Notes: generated from the sequence alone by a model not told the origin. A DNA stretch of 64,000 bases from Cognatundibacterium luofuense (GCF_018139685.1 NZ_JAGSPN010000014.1:62001-126000), one strand, 5' to 3'; positions 54,131-63,289 are shown, numbered from the stretch's first letter. Translations and numbers: made by a program.

Positions 54131-54919
54131 TTATTCCTTTCCTGTCGTGCCGAACAGACGGCGGCGTAAGAAGCTGGCCATGTGTTCGATGCGTATTGGT
54201 TGCTGCTGAAATTCTGCGGTATGACGCAGATTCAGCATGCAGCCGCAATCGGCAGTGACGACGCCATCGCAACCGGTGGCACGAATCGCCGCCAGTTTGT
54301 CCTGCACCATCGCACCGGAAATATCCGGATGTTTCAGCGAAAACGTGCCGCCGAAACCGCAGCATTCGGATTCACGTACATGTTCTTTCAACGCAATGCC
54401 CGGCAGGCGGTTCAGCACTTCCACGCCATGCAAACGGGTTCCCATTTCACGGCGCGCAGCGCAGGATGTATGTAAGGCCAGATGTTCCACCGGAATGCTG
54501 TTGCTGCTTTGTGGTTGTGGCAGTGGTTGCTGCAGCACATGCAGATAAAATTCGGTCAGTTCAAACACGCGCTCAGCCAGTGCCAGTGCTTTGGCATGCC
54601 ATTCCGGCTCGTCAGCAAATAAAGCCGGCCAGTGATGACGCATCATGCCCGCGCAGGAGCCGGAAGGCACAACGACCGGCCACGGTTGCGCAAACAAATC
54701 CAGCTGCGCACGCGCCACTTCTCTGGCTTGCTGCGGATTGCCGCTGCTGTAAGCGGGCTGACCGCAGCAGCTTTGTTGCTGGGGATAATGCACGCGCAAG
54801 CCTGCCTGCTGCAGTAAAAATACCGCATCGACACCGGCTTCCGGCACAAACATATCAATCAGACAGGTCCCGAACAGATACACCTGTTCCGGCACCGGCG
54901 GATAGGCACGCTGGTCCAT
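54131..54919 (-). CDS. lldE: Lactate oxidase subunit LldE/LutA (CCG domains)
   Basis: 262 residues with two cysteine-rich CCG domains (QQSCCGQPAYSSG and ESECCGFGGTFS), which bind Fe-S or haem-like centres for electron transfer from lactate. The GTCLIDMFVPEAGVDAVFLLQQAGL opening matches LutA. ATG 54919 with GGGGGAG 6 bases upstream is used; the 78-residue longer frame is antisense to the lldR gene start and unsupported. It is the first gene of the operon and is divergent from lldR. Confidence 0.93.
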   Translation of the reverse strand: MDQRAYPPVPEQVYLFGTCLIDMFVPEAGVDAVFLLQQAGLRVHYPQQQSCCGQPAYSSGNPQQAREVARAQLDLFAQPWPVVVPSGSCAGMMRHHWPALFADEPEWHAKALALAERVFELTEFYLHVLQQPLPQPQSSNSIPVEHLALHTSCAARREMGTRLHGVEVLNRLPGIALKEHVRESECCGFGGTFSLKHPDISGAMVQDKLAAIRATGCDGVVTADCGCMLNLRHTAEFQQQPIRIEHMASFLRRRLFGTTGKE

Positions 54920-55009
54920 ATTGATCTCCCCCTTATTCTTTTCATCTTTGTTTGCAGGCTCTGGGCGGCTGCGAATGCGTATAATCGCAAGCGCTGAGGC
55001 TGAACGACA

Positions 55010-55026
55010 AATTGGTTGAACCAGTA
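55010..55026. promoter_or_regulatory. Candidate LldR operator 1
   Basis: AATTGGTTGAACCAGTA, with TGGTT-G-AACCA dyad core, sits 14 bp before the lldR ATG and 90 bp before lldE. This is the FadR-subfamily (LldR/PdhR) operator form, TGGT-N3-ACCA. A second TATAAT-like box lies at 54980-54985. Confidence 0.75.
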
Positions 55027-55039
55027 AAGGTGAAATGCG

Positions 55040-55762
55040 ATGAAACCCCAATCCCGCCATCCCGGACGCGCTGAAGACATCATGCGATCGCTGGAAACCG
55101 CCCTGCTGGACGGCAGCTATCCGGCGGGTTGCCGCCTGCCTTCGGAACGTCAACTTGCAGAAGAATTCGGCGTGTCACGCAATACCGTGCGCGAAGCGAT
55201 ACAGCGACTTGAGGCACGCAGCCTGTTGCGCGTCAAAGCCGGTGCCGGTGTGTATGCAACCAGCCATTTGCGCGGTGGTCAGTCGTCGCCGTGGAATCAG
55301 TTATTGTCCGATCATCCTGCATTGCGTCAGGACATTCTGGAATTCCGCCGCGTATTAGAAGGTGCAACCGCTTACTTTGCCGCACAACGCGCGACCGAAG
55401 CCGATAAACAAAAACTGCGCGAATTACTGGCAGAGCTGGAAGCCGCCCGTATTCGCGGCGATATGAATGCCGAAGCCAGCGCCGATGCCCGCCTGCATGA
55501 AGCGATTGCGCTGGCGTCGCACAATGTGATGTTCCTGCATCTGCAAACCAGCATGATTTCCATGCTGCGCGAACATATCACGGTGTATGGACTCGGTCTG
55601 CGTCAGCAGGATGCGGTGGTGTCTGATCAGTTATTTCTGCAGCACAAAAACGTCTGCGACATGATATGCGCCGGACGCAGCGAAGAAGCGCGTACCGCCA
55701 TGCAAGCCCACATCGACTACGCCCGCAGCCGTATGCTGGAACAGCAGGAAGGTGACAACTGA
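55040..55762 (+). CDS. lldR: FadR/GntR-family lactate regulator
   Basis: 240 residues. The N-terminal winged helix (about 8-75) has RLPSERQLAEEFGVSRNTVREAIQRLEARSLLRVKAG, and the C-terminal FCD ligand domain (about 95-230) has DILEFRRVLEGATAYFAAQRAT and the His/Asp metal-site helix ARLHEAIALASHN. Position divergent from lldEGFP, with its dyad operators on both sides of the gene, identifies it as LldR rather than PdhR (inference). AAGG precedes the ATG. Confidence 0.92.
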   Translation: MKPQSRHPGRAEDIMRSLETALLDGSYPAGCRLPSERQLAEEFGVSRNTVREAIQRLEARSLLRVKAGAGVYATSHLRGGQSSPWNQLLSDHPALRQDILEFRRVLEGATAYFAAQRATEADKQKLRELLAELEAARIRGDMNAEASADARLHEAIALASHNVMFLHLQTSMISMLREHITVYGLGLRQQDAVVSDQLFLQHKNVCDMICAGRSEEARTAMQAHIDYARSRMLEQQEGDN

Positions 55763-55782
55763 AGCACTGTCGAACGCCGGAA

Positions 55783-55799
55783 AACTGGTTGAACCAGTT
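55783..55799. promoter_or_regulatory. Candidate LldR operator 2
   Basis: AACTGGTTGAACCAGTT, a perfect 17-bp palindrome sharing the TGGTTGAACCA core of operator 1. It starts 20 bp after the lldR stop codon and about 770 bp from operator 1, an odd place for an operator unless looping is used. Confidence 0.7.
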
Positions 55800-55974
55800 G
55801 TTATGGAAGGCAACTTTTCTGCTGTTTTTCATGCATGGTGAAGATTTTTTCACGCAAACCCCGCACAACTTTCAGCATTCCTGATCTGCAAACAACACTG
55901 TGTCACAACCTGCCCGCCCCGCCAGCGAAGCACTAGCACTCATACTCAGACCAGATACCTGCCAGCCAGTGCTG

Positions 55975-56072
55975 CTGTGCAAACTTCGTCATTTCACTTT
56001 TCCGGACAACCAGACTTTCTGCCGACGACCGCCAGATCGGTATGCTGAACACCGCATTTGAGGCTATTTCAG
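55975..56072 (+). repeat. Dispersed intergenic repeat, copy D
   Basis: Fourth copy of the ~98-bp unit, plus orientation. It keeps TTTCTGCCGACGACCGCCAG and GCTGAACACCGCATTTGAGG but has ATCGGTAT in the middle where A and C have GGTGCTGT. It lies in the 772-bp gap between lldR and tetR. The rest of the gap (55800-55974 and 56073-56534) holds an AT-rich stretch near 56240 and no gene that I can support. Confidence 0.83.
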
Positions 56073-56534
56073 GCATTTCCGGCTGCCTGAAAGCCATTCT
56101 GCAAAAGATCACCGTTGCCGCGTCTTCGGTACAGAATGTGCGCGCACAGCGAGAAAGCATCGCTTGTTCTTTCAGTTGAGTCTGCCCGACGGAATGCGCT
56201 GTCGTCTTTTGCAGATACGGCAACATCGATACACAGTTGACATGCAAAAAAAACAAAAACTTTTTAGTACCTGAAATTACGGGCATAAACTTTGCTACAA
56301 ATTGCTGGCAGACAATAGTTCTGATCAGGAGTATCCTTCTGTCGGCCCCGGCTTCCGGTGAACTCTGTCCGCCGGTCGCTGTCCAAAGCACCGTCCCCGA
56401 GCTCCGGGGCAAATCCACTTTCCTTTCCGTTCATCTCACTATGTGCATGCTGACGGCGGCAAAGGAAAACGTTTGCGCAGGATTCGGGGGTCAAGAGTGT
56501 GGAGTACTTTTAACTACTGAAATTAATAAAAACA

Positions 56535-57122
56535 ATGACTACCGATAAACGCGTGATCGAGGAGGCGACTCTGGAGAATCTGCGGCGTACGATTTTAAGT
56601 ATGTTCGCCGAAAATCCGTTTAATGATGTCGGCATCCGGCAAATTTGCCAGGAAGCCCGCGTCAGCCCTCAGACGATCTATAAATACTTTGGCAGCAAAG
56701 AAATGATGCTGTTCGCCTGCATCCGCAGCGATATGGAAAAGCTGAACAATGCTGCACTGACGGCAGCACGTAAATTCAGCAAACCTGCCGAACAGATCGA
56801 AGCCATGCTGCAGGCCTGGTGCCGTTTTTACGGCAAAAATCCTGTTGTGGCCCGTATCGTTTTCCTCAACATTCCGGTGTCTTACTGGATCAGCGAGCAG
56901 GATTCGGTGCAGATGCAAGTCTGGTCTGCCATTCGCAGCGCGATTGAAAACGGCCAGAAAGCGAAAAAAATTAACCGCGATCTGCCGGCGGATGTACTGC
57001 TGGATATGCTGATGGGCAGTCTGCACCGCATCATGGCGCGCTGGCTGACCGAAGGCAAAGGCAGCTTCAGCAAAACCAGCCAGCAAGCGGTTGGCGCTTC
57101 TATGCATTTGCTGGCCAGTTGA
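56535..57122 (+). CDS. TetR-family transcriptional regulator
   Basis: 195 residues. The N-terminal helix-turn-helix (about 12-60) has DVGIRQICQEARVSPQTIYKYFGSKEMM. The ligand domain runs to the end (LLDMLMGSLHRIMARWL), with no close specificity marker. It is a single-gene unit with a terminator, and no adjacent divergent target is evident (the lactate locus lies on its left, the rhodanese/GlxA pair on its right). No strong SD is seen. Confidence 0.9.
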   Translation: MTTDKRVIEEATLENLRRTILSMFAENPFNDVGIRQICQEARVSPQTIYKYFGSKEMMLFACIRSDMEKLNNAALTAARKFSKPAEQIEAMLQAWCRFYGKNPVVARIVFLNIPVSYWISEQDSVQMQVWSAIRSAIENGQKAKKINRDLPADVLLDMLMGSLHRIMARWLTEGKGSFSKTSQQAVGASMHLLAS

Positions 57123-57170
57123 TGAACTGATCAGCAGATACGCTGCAAGTCAGACGATTTGCGGTTACAG

Positions 57171-57204
57171 AAAAAGCGATACAGCACTCCTGTATCGCTT
57201 TTTT
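57171..57204. terminator. Bidirectional terminator
   Basis: 14-bp stem AAAAAGCGATACAG (57171-57184) / CTGTATCGCTTTTT (57190-57203), loop CACTC, T-run on the plus strand; it also serves the rhodanese gene read from the other side (A5). Confidence 0.92.
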
Positions 57205-57227
57205 GTTTTCATGCATCAGGCTGGTGG

Positions 57228-57644
57228 TCAGATGCTCTCTGCACCGGTTGTATTAGCTTTTTCCAGCGCAAATCCTTCATCCAGCCAGCCGGTGATGCCG
57301 CCTGGCATGGTTTTGACCGGCAAACCCAGTTCTGCCAGACGAATCGCGGCACGAATTGCACCATTGCAGTGCGGCCCTGCACAGTAAACGACGAACAGAC
57401 TACCTTCCGGAAATTTTTTCATCGTTCCGGCGATGATCTTTTTGTGCGGCAAGCTGACCGCTCCCGGCACATGACCAGCGTCGTATAAAGCATGACTGCG
57501 CACATCCAGCAGTACAAAATCCTGCTGCCCGCTGCTGATTGCATCATGCACATCCCAGCAATCGGTTTCCCATTCCAGCATTGCAGAAAAATGCGCCAGC
57601 GCGCGGGTACTGTCTGCAGCAGCAACATCGGTGACCAGTGACAT
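57228..57644 (-). CDS. Rhodanese-domain protein
   Basis: 138-residue single rhodanese fold; a sulfur carrier or sulfurtransferase. Features are FVLLDVRSHALYDAGHVPGAVSLP, the active-site loop YCAGPHCNGA with catalytic C88 and a second Cys (C93), and KTMPGGITGWLDEGF. AGGA precedes the ATG. It is divergent from the GlxA-type regulator and is likely its target, an arrangement found around FtrA regulators. Confidence 0.93.
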   Translation of the reverse strand: MSLVTDVAAADSTRALAHFSAMLEWETDCWDVHDAISSGQQDFVLLDVRSHALYDAGHVPGAVSLPHKKIIAGTMKKFPEGSLFVVYCAGPHCNGAIRAAIRLAELGLPVKTMPGGITGWLDEGFALEKANTTGAESI

Positions 57645-57746
57645 GTTTTTCCTTTCTGACTTTGTGTGTAAGAACAGGCATCACTTTGCCGTGAAAGCGC
57701 CCTAGGCACCACTGGCGTATACGTCAATCTGCGTTAAGATAACGCC
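57645..57746. promoter_or_regulatory. Rhodanese/GlxA regulator divergent region with two dyads
   Basis: 102 bp between the start codons. A palindrome CGTATACG is at 57716-57723, and the perfect inverted repeat GCGTTA-AGA-TAACGC at 57731-57745 ends one base before the regulator ATG. Either could be an operator for the AraC-like protein. Confidence 0.5.
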
Positions 57747-58730
57747 ATGAAAAATCATCTTGTTGCAGCGCTGGCCTATGAGGGCTTATGTACATTTGAG
57801 TTCGGCTGCGTGACCGAAGTGTTCGCCCTGCACCGGCCGGAACTGCAAACGGACTGGTATCAGTTTGCAGTCTGCAGTATGACGCCCGGTAACATGCGGG
57901 CTGCAGGTGGTTTGCAAATTCAGTGCGAGCACGATCTGCGCTTACTGGAAAAGGCAGACACGATTCTGATTCCCGGCTGGCAGGGTGTGCATGTGCCGGT
58001 ACCGGCAGAATTGGTAGCTGCATTACAGGCAGCGGCGGCACGCGGCGCCCGGATTGCATCGATTTGTTCCGGCGTATTCGTGCTCGCGGCGGCAGGTTTA
58101 CTGGATGGAAAAACCGCCACAACGCACTGGCGTTATACCGGCATCCTGCAACAGCGATTTCCCGAAATACGGGTGAATGAAAATGTGCTGTATGTCGATG
58201 AAGGGCAGATCATTTCTTCGGCGGGATCGGCAGCAGGCATCGATATGCTGCTGCATCTGATCCGCAAGGATCATGGCGACAGAATTGCAAATCTGGTCGC
58301 GCGGCGCATGGTGGTTTCCGGTCACCGTGACGGCGGTCAAGCCCAGTATTTACCGCGCCCGGTGCTGCCGGACGGTGCCGGTGCGTTGCAAACGCTAATG
58401 CGCACGATACGGGCAGCACCGGGCAAGCCTTATACACTGAGCAGCATGGCAGATCTGGCTGCTGTCAGTGTACGCACGCTGCAACGCCAGTTCACAGACA
58501 GTACCGGCATGTCACCGATGGTCTGGCTGACACGGGAGCGCATTGCCAGCGCCTGTGAATTGCTGGAGGAAACCAGCTTACCGCTGACACGTATTGCTGA
58601 ACACTGTGGCTTTGGCTCAGAAGAAAGCATGCGCCATCATTTCCGGCAATGGGTACATTGCAGCCCTTCCCGTTACCGCCAGCAATTCGGACTGGCAAGC
58701 AATGAAAACGCCGGTCAGCAAATTGTTTGA
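57747..58730 (+). CDS. GlxA/FtrA-family AraC transcriptional activator
   Basis: 327 residues. The N-terminal DJ-1/PfpI-like domain (about 5-175) has ICSGVFVLAAAGLLDGKTATTHW with the nucleophile-elbow-like Cys and the GSAAGIDMLLHLI stretch. The C-terminal AraC HTH domain (about 225-320) has SMADLAAVSVRTLQRQFTDSTGMSPMVWLTRERIASACELLEE and RIAEHCGFGSEESMRHHFRQWVHCSPSRYRQQF. Divergent from the rhodanese gene, probably its activator (inference). Confidence 0.92.
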   Translation: MKNHLVAALAYEGLCTFEFGCVTEVFALHRPELQTDWYQFAVCSMTPGNMRAAGGLQIQCEHDLRLLEKADTILIPGWQGVHVPVPAELVAALQAAAARGARIASICSGVFVLAAAGLLDGKTATTHWRYTGILQQRFPEIRVNENVLYVDEGQIISSAGSAAGIDMLLHLIRKDHGDRIANLVARRMVVSGHRDGGQAQYLPRPVLPDGAGALQTLMRTIRAAPGKPYTLSSMADLAAVSVRTLQRQFTDSTGMSPMVWLTRERIASACELLEETSLPLTRIAEHCGFGSEESMRHHFRQWVHCSPSRYRQQFGLASNENAGQQIV

Positions 58731-58808
58731 ATAGTTTTAAATCCCATATGCGTCACTGCAAATTTCTTCCGGCGGGTCTATGCTATAAGCAAGCCGGGAG
58801 AAAAAATC

Positions 58809-59468
58809 ATGGGAATTTTTTACAGTTCTGTCAGCCCGTTCTGGGCGCTGATGCTTGCCGGTCCGGCTGTGCTTGCGCTGCTGCATGCATTGCATTCTTT
58901 GCGTAAAGCACAACTGGAAGTGCCGACACTGTTTTCTGCGTGGTGTGCCAGCATTATTGTGCTGGTACTGGTATGGCGCATGCGGGTGCCGGTGCTGCCG
59001 GATCTGCATTTACATTTAAGCGGCGTGGCGCTGTTCTGCCTGATGTTCGGGCGCAATCTGGCAATTACCGGCATCAGCATTGCGGTGGCGCTGTACACCT
59101 TTGAATACGATGGCAGCTGGCTGAATCTCGGTGCGAATATTCTTTTACTGGCGGTGATTCCGTGCTGGCTCAGTGATTTGCTGCTGAAAAAAACGCAGCA
59201 GTATCTGCCGCATCATATGTTTATTTACTTGTTCGGCAATGGCTTCTTCGGCGCATTACTGGTGAATGCCAGTGCAGGCCTGTGCACGGTGTTGCTGCGT
59301 CATTTGCTGTTCCCCGAGGCCGCGCTACCAACCGACGCCGTAGCCTACATGCTATTGCTGGCATGGGGCGAAGCATTTCTGGTCGGATTTCTGGTCACAA
59401 TTTTTGCTGTGTACCGCCCAGACTGGCTGCAAACTTTCGATGACAATCTGTATCTGCGCGGTAAGTAA
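58809..59468 (+). CDS. Energy-coupling-factor-like membrane permease
   Basis: 219 residues, about six to seven membrane helices. The segment DLHLHLSGVALFCLMFGRNLAITGISIAVALYTFE resembles the CbiM-like substrate-binding membrane subunits of ECF transporters, and the protein belongs to the short form found in Burkholderiales. GGGAG precedes the ATG by 8 bases. No ECF ATPase or transmembrane partner is nearby, so the substrate (metal or vitamin) cannot be fixed. It is convergent with the esterase gene (15-bp gap). Confidence 0.75.
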   Translation: MGIFYSSVSPFWALMLAGPAVLALLHALHSLRKAQLEVPTLFSAWCASIIVLVLVWRMRVPVLPDLHLHLSGVALFCLMFGRNLAITGISIAVALYTFEYDGSWLNLGANILLLAVIPCWLSDLLLKKTQQYLPHHMFIYLFGNGFFGALLVNASAGLCTVLLRHLLFPEAALPTDAVAYMLLLAWGEAFLVGFLVTIFAVYRPDWLQTFDDNLYLRGK

Positions 59469-59483
59469 TCGGCTTCAGTTTTT

Positions 59484-60395
59484 TTAACTCTTTTGTTTGC
59501 CGAGTAAAAAACGCAGCGGCACGGACAACCTCACCGACCAGTCGGTTTCAGTATGCGCAGCACCGGGAAATGCACGGCTCAGATAACGCTCACCGGTATA
59601 GCCTTTTTCTTTTGCCAGCACATCAAAAAACTGCTGATGTACCGGATAAAGTGCGTCCAGCGTTTCAGTGCCGTAATCCATATACAGCCGGTGCGTAGCA
59701 GCGTCCGGCAGTTTGCCGGACCAGTACCGGAACAAAGCCAGCGGAACAGAAGCGTTTTGTTCGAATATACCAACCCAGTGGGTTGATAAGCAGGCCGCCG
59801 CGCCGAATACCTGCGGATACTCACTCATCGCATACAAGGAAATCAGACCGCCCATGCTGGAACCCATCAGCATCGTTGAAGCCGCGTCTTTACGCACCGG
59901 ATAGCGCCGCTCAATTTCCGGCTTCAGTTCTTCCACCAGAAACTTCAGATAACGGTCTGCCATCAGTTCCGGCAAGCCACGGGTTTGCATCAGCGATTGC
60001 CGCAAAGCCTGCGGCAGGAATTGCATTGCCTGCTGCGGCAAATATTCCGCCGGACGCAATGCGCCGGCATTCCAGATACCGACGATAATCGCCGGTTCTA
60101 TCTGGCCATCCTGTATCAGTTGTCCTGCAACGCGGTCGATTTGCCAGGCTTGTTTATTCCAGTTCACCGCCGGATCAAACAAAGCCTGACCATCATGCAT
60201 ATAAATCACCGGATACTGGTGCTTGCGGTCAAAACCCGGTGGCAGCCACACATCAATATGACGTGCGCTGACATGCTGCGAACTCAGCGATTCAATTCGC
60301 TCAATGCTGCCGCTGACCACGGACGGCAGCGGATCTGCTGCCAGCGCCGTCAATGTCATCCATTGCAGAAATAGTGCAGTCAGTAAGCGGCGCAT
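59484..60395 (-). CDS. Exported esterase-family alpha/beta hydrolase
   Basis: Putative esterase (Esterase D/Fes-like, PF00756 type), 303 residues. Signal peptide near LTALAAD. It has the catalytic nucleophile S180 in MLMGSSMGGLISLYAMSEYP, YPVIYMHDGQALFDP near the N-terminus, and a C-terminal GAAHTETDW with the likely His. It may act on enterobactin-like, glycan or lipid esters. It follows the alpha-glucosidase gene by 21 bases and GGAG lies 8 bases before its ATG, so the two are one operon. Confidence 0.85.
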   Translation of the reverse strand: MRRLLTALFLQWMTLTALAADPLPSVVSGSIERIESLSSQHVSARHIDVWLPPGFDRKHQYPVIYMHDGQALFDPAVNWNKQAWQIDRVAGQLIQDGQIEPAIIVGIWNAGALRPAEYLPQQAMQFLPQALRQSLMQTRGLPELMADRYLKFLVEELKPEIERRYPVRKDAASTMLMGSSMGGLISLYAMSEYPQVFGAAACLSTHWVGIFEQNASVPLALFRYWSGKLPDAATHRLYMDYGTETLDALYPVHQQFFDVLAKEKGYTGERYLSRAFPGAAHTETDWSVRLSVPLRFLLGKQKS

Positions 60396-60416
60396 CAGTA
60401 GTCTCCGTTGCGGTTT

Positions 60417-62045
60417 TTATGCAGTTTGTCCGAACCAGCCACCCCAGGCTGGCAACACCAGTGTCGCGCCATCACGCTGTGCTGGCAGATGTACGCCATC
60501 CATTGTTTGTGTGGCTGCGATTTCCGGCAAATTCAGCGTCACGCTTTCAGCCGACAAATTGAAGGCAGCAAACAAGACTTGCTGCCCCAGCGTGCGGCGC
60601 ACAACCAGTACCGGTTCCGGCGCGTCAACAAAGGCGATATCACCATGCAGCAACACTGCATGCTGTTTACGCCAGCGCAGAATATGACGCACATAATTCA
60701 GTACCGATTCAGGATCAGACTCTTGCTGGTCCGCTGCTTTCGGTAAATGTTCAGCGGGTACGGGCAGCCATGGCTTTTGTTCTGAAAAACCAGCAAACGG
60801 CGCAGCAGCCTGCCACGGCATCGGCGTGCGGCAACCATCACGGCCTTTAAATTCCGGCCAGAAGGTTTTGCCGTAAGGGTCTTGCAAATCTTCAAACGCG
60901 ATATCTGCTTCGGTCAGTCCCAGTTCATCGCCCTGATATAAACACGGTGTTCCGCGCAACGCCATTTGCATGGCGTACATCATTTTGGCAAATGCCGGTG
61001 TTGCCTCTGCCCCGCCCCAGCGCGACATCACACGGGCAACATCATGATTGCCGACAGACCACGAAACCCAGCCACCTTTGACACGAGATTCATACTGCTC
61101 TACCTGTTCGCGGATATAGCCCGCAGTAACCGATGGCGTCAGCAGATTAAAGCTGTAGGCCATATGCAGTTTGTCGTCACCTTCCGTGTATTCCGCCATC
61201 ACCACCAGCGAATCGTCGGCACCGACTTCACCGATGGCAATCGCACCGTATTCATTCAACAGGCTGCGCACACGCTGTAAAAACGCCAGATTTTCGGGCT
61301 GCGTCTTATCGTAAATATGCGCCTGCATGCCGTAAGGATTGGTGTCCTGTACGGTTTTGGTATCACGCTTCGTTGCCGGCGGATTGCTGCGCAAAGCACG
61401 GTCGTGGAAATGAAAATTGCAGGCATCGAGACGGAAACCGTCAACGCCACGCGCTAACCAGAAGCGCATCGCATCCAGCAATGCCTGCTGAACCTGTGGA
61501 TTATGAAAATTCAGATCCGGCTGACTGGTCAGAAAATTATGCAGATAATACTGACGGCGGCGCGCATCCCATTGCCACGACGATCCGCCAAATACTGACA
61601 ACCAGTTATTCGGCGGTGTACCGTCGGGTTGAGGATCAGCCCAGACAAACCAGTCGGCTTTCGGATTGGTACGATCCTGGCGACTTTCGACGAACCACGG
61701 ATGCTGATCAGCGCAATGCGACAGCACCTGATCAATCATAATCTTCAGGCCGAGCTGATGTGCCTTTTCCAGCAAACAGTCAAAATCGTCCAGCGTGCCA
61801 AACAGCGGATCGACATCACAGTAATCGGAAACGTCGTATCCGAAATCTGCCATCGGCGATTTAAAAAACGGCGAAATCCAGACGATGTCCACACCCAGCG
61901 ATGCCACATACGGTAGCTTTGCGGTAATGCCCGGCAAATCGCCGATACCATCCCCATTGCTGTCAGCAAAACTGCGCGGATAAATCTGATAAATCGTGGA
62001 TTCACGCCACCATTGCGAATGGCTTTCTTTCGAATGCAGAGTCAT
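60417..62045 (-). CDS. GH13 alpha-glucosidase
   Basis: Cytoplasmic oligo-1,6-/alpha-1,4-glucosidase type, 542 residues. The (beta/alpha)8 barrel shows WWRESTIYQIYPRSFADSNGDGIGDLPGI, the nucleophile D207 (GVDGFRLDACNF), the acid/base E273 (AIGEVGADD) and the transition-state Asp D335 (SVGNHDVARV), with the B-domain and a beta C-domain (about 470-540). No signal peptide. It cleaves maltose and short maltodextrins into glucose, which glucokinase upstream would phosphorylate. The esterase follows in the same operon. Confidence 0.95.
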   Translation of the reverse strand: MTLHSKESHSQWWRESTIYQIYPRSFADSNGDGIGDLPGITAKLPYVASLGVDIVWISPFFKSPMADFGYDVSDYCDVDPLFGTLDDFDCLLEKAHQLGLKIMIDQVLSHCADQHPWFVESRQDRTNPKADWFVWADPQPDGTPPNNWLSVFGGSSWQWDARRRQYYLHNFLTSQPDLNFHNPQVQQALLDAMRFWLARGVDGFRLDACNFHFHDRALRSNPPATKRDTKTVQDTNPYGMQAHIYDKTQPENLAFLQRVRSLLNEYGAIAIGEVGADDSLVVMAEYTEGDDKLHMAYSFNLLTPSVTAGYIREQVEQYESRVKGGWVSWSVGNHDVARVMSRWGGAEATPAFAKMMYAMQMALRGTPCLYQGDELGLTEADIAFEDLQDPYGKTFWPEFKGRDGCRTPMPWQAAAPFAGFSEQKPWLPVPAEHLPKAADQQESDPESVLNYVRHILRWRKQHAVLLHGDIAFVDAPEPVLVVRRTLGQQVLFAAFNLSAESVTLNLPEIAATQTMDGVHLPAQRDGATLVLPAWGGWFGQTA

Positions 62046-62086
62046 ATCGGAATCTTAATCTTTGGTTTATATGGTGCTGATATTTT

Positions 62087-63097
62087 TCAGTCCGCCTGAC
62101 CGGACAGCGCTTCATCCAGAATAACGGAAACCCCGAGAAATGCAGGATACGCCGCCGTAATCAGAAAAGTCGGTATTTGTGCGACAAAACCGGAGAAACG
62201 GCCCTTGGCTTCAAAGCGCTGGCGGAACTGTGACTGATGAAATAAGTCGCCGAGACGCGGCACAATGCCACCGCCAATATAGACTCCGCCATTTGCACCC
62301 AGTGTCATTGCCAGATTACCGGCGACCGTACCGAGCATGCCGCAAAAGGTGTTGACGGTCTCCAATGCCACCGCACAGGTTCCCAGTCTGGCACGCTCTG
62401 CAATCTCTGCCGCAGACAAAGCAACCCTGACATCCGCGCCAGCCATTTCAGACAATACGCGATACAGCAATTCTATGCCCATGCCGGAAATCAGCCGCTC
62501 CGCCGACACGTGCGGGAAATCACGCCAGATCCGTTCCAGCAACGCCGTTTCAATATGATCTACCGGTGAATACGTGACATGCCCGCCTTCGCTGGCCAGC
62601 GGAATCCAGCGCTGCCCGCTGGGAATAATGCCCGACACACCGAGTCCGGTACCGGGACCGATCAGCCCGATTACTTTACCGGCTTGCGCTGTCCCGCCAC
62701 CAATCTGCACTTTTTCATCATCACTCAAATGCGGCAAAGCCATTGCCAGCGCTGTGAAATCATTAACGACTTTCAGCGTTTCCAGTTGCAGCGTGTGCTG
62801 CAGATCACGAATCGAAAAGCTCCAGTGATGATTAGTCATGCTGACGATATCGCCAACGACCGGGTTCGCAATCGCGATACCGGCATGGCGGATACTTTCG
62901 CCCGCCGCAAGCACTGGTGAGACTTGTTTCAGATAAGCCTGAATCGCCGCCCCGAGATCAGGATAGTCGCGGCAGGCGAGAACCTGAACCGCTTCAAAAC
63001 AATGCGGCGATGTTTCCAGTGCAAAGCGTGCATTGGTGCCACCGATGTCCGCCAGCAAACGCGGACCACCGAAATCATGAGGGTCGGATTTCTGCAC
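62087..63097 (-). CDS. glk: Glucokinase
   Basis: ATP-dependent glucose kinase, 336 residues from a GTG start. Motifs are LLADIGGTNARFALE (phosphate-1), IGPGTGLGVSGI (phosphate-2), SEGGHVTYSPVD (the glucose-binding region) and GGVYIGGGIVPRL. The GTG at 63097 is chosen for GGAG 10 bases upstream and normal length. The coding region is separated from the alpha-glucosidase by 41 bp and is probably in the same operon. Two HexR-like palindromes lie upstream. Confidence 0.93.
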   Translation of the reverse strand: MQKSDPHDFGGPRLLADIGGTNARFALETSPHCFEAVQVLACRDYPDLGAAIQAYLKQVSPVLAAGESIRHAGIAIANPVVGDIVSMTNHHWSFSIRDLQHTLQLETLKVVNDFTALAMALPHLSDDEKVQIGGGTAQAGKVIGLIGPGTGLGVSGIIPSGQRWIPLASEGGHVTYSPVDHIETALLERIWRDFPHVSAERLISGMGIELLYRVLSEMAGADVRVALSAAEIAERARLGTCAVALETVNTFCGMLGTVAGNLAMTLGANGGVYIGGGIVPRLGDLFHQSQFRQRFEAKGRFSGFVAQIPTFLITAAYPAFLGVSVILDEALSGQAD

Positions 63098-63149
63098 TGT
63101 TGTCTCACTCCAGTTTTTATACGAAACAAGTTCTGCGAACTTCTTAGAA

Positions 63150-63164
63150 TGTAGCAATACTACA
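63150..63164. promoter_or_regulatory. HexR-like operator 1
   Basis: TGTAGCAATACTACA, a 15-mer with TGTAG-N5-CTACA dyad, 52 bp upstream of the glk start. It resembles the HexR consensus of proteobacteria (TGTAAT...ATTACA, with TGTAGT in Burkholderiales as I recall). Confidence 0.6.
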
Positions 63165-63274
63165 TTCATACAAGAATCATGTCTAACCTTTCGCGCGTTT
63201 TTCTTGTAGAATCTGTTGAAAATACAGCGCACTCAGACGATACGGAGACAATTTCTCTTAGTGACGCCTCATTA

Positions 63275-63289
63275 TGTAGTTCAACTACC
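63275..63289. promoter_or_regulatory. HexR-like operator 2
   Basis: TGTAGTTCAACTACC, same TGTAG-N5-CTAC frame, with a 13-bp perfect GTAGTT-C-AACTAC palindrome. It ends 6 bp before the pullulanase-like start, so bound protein would block its transcription or translation start. Confidence 0.6.

Noticed and set aside
55933-56418. A 161-codon minus-strand frame over repeat copy D
   Set aside because: Contains the repeat-encoded string and no family motif; no RBS.
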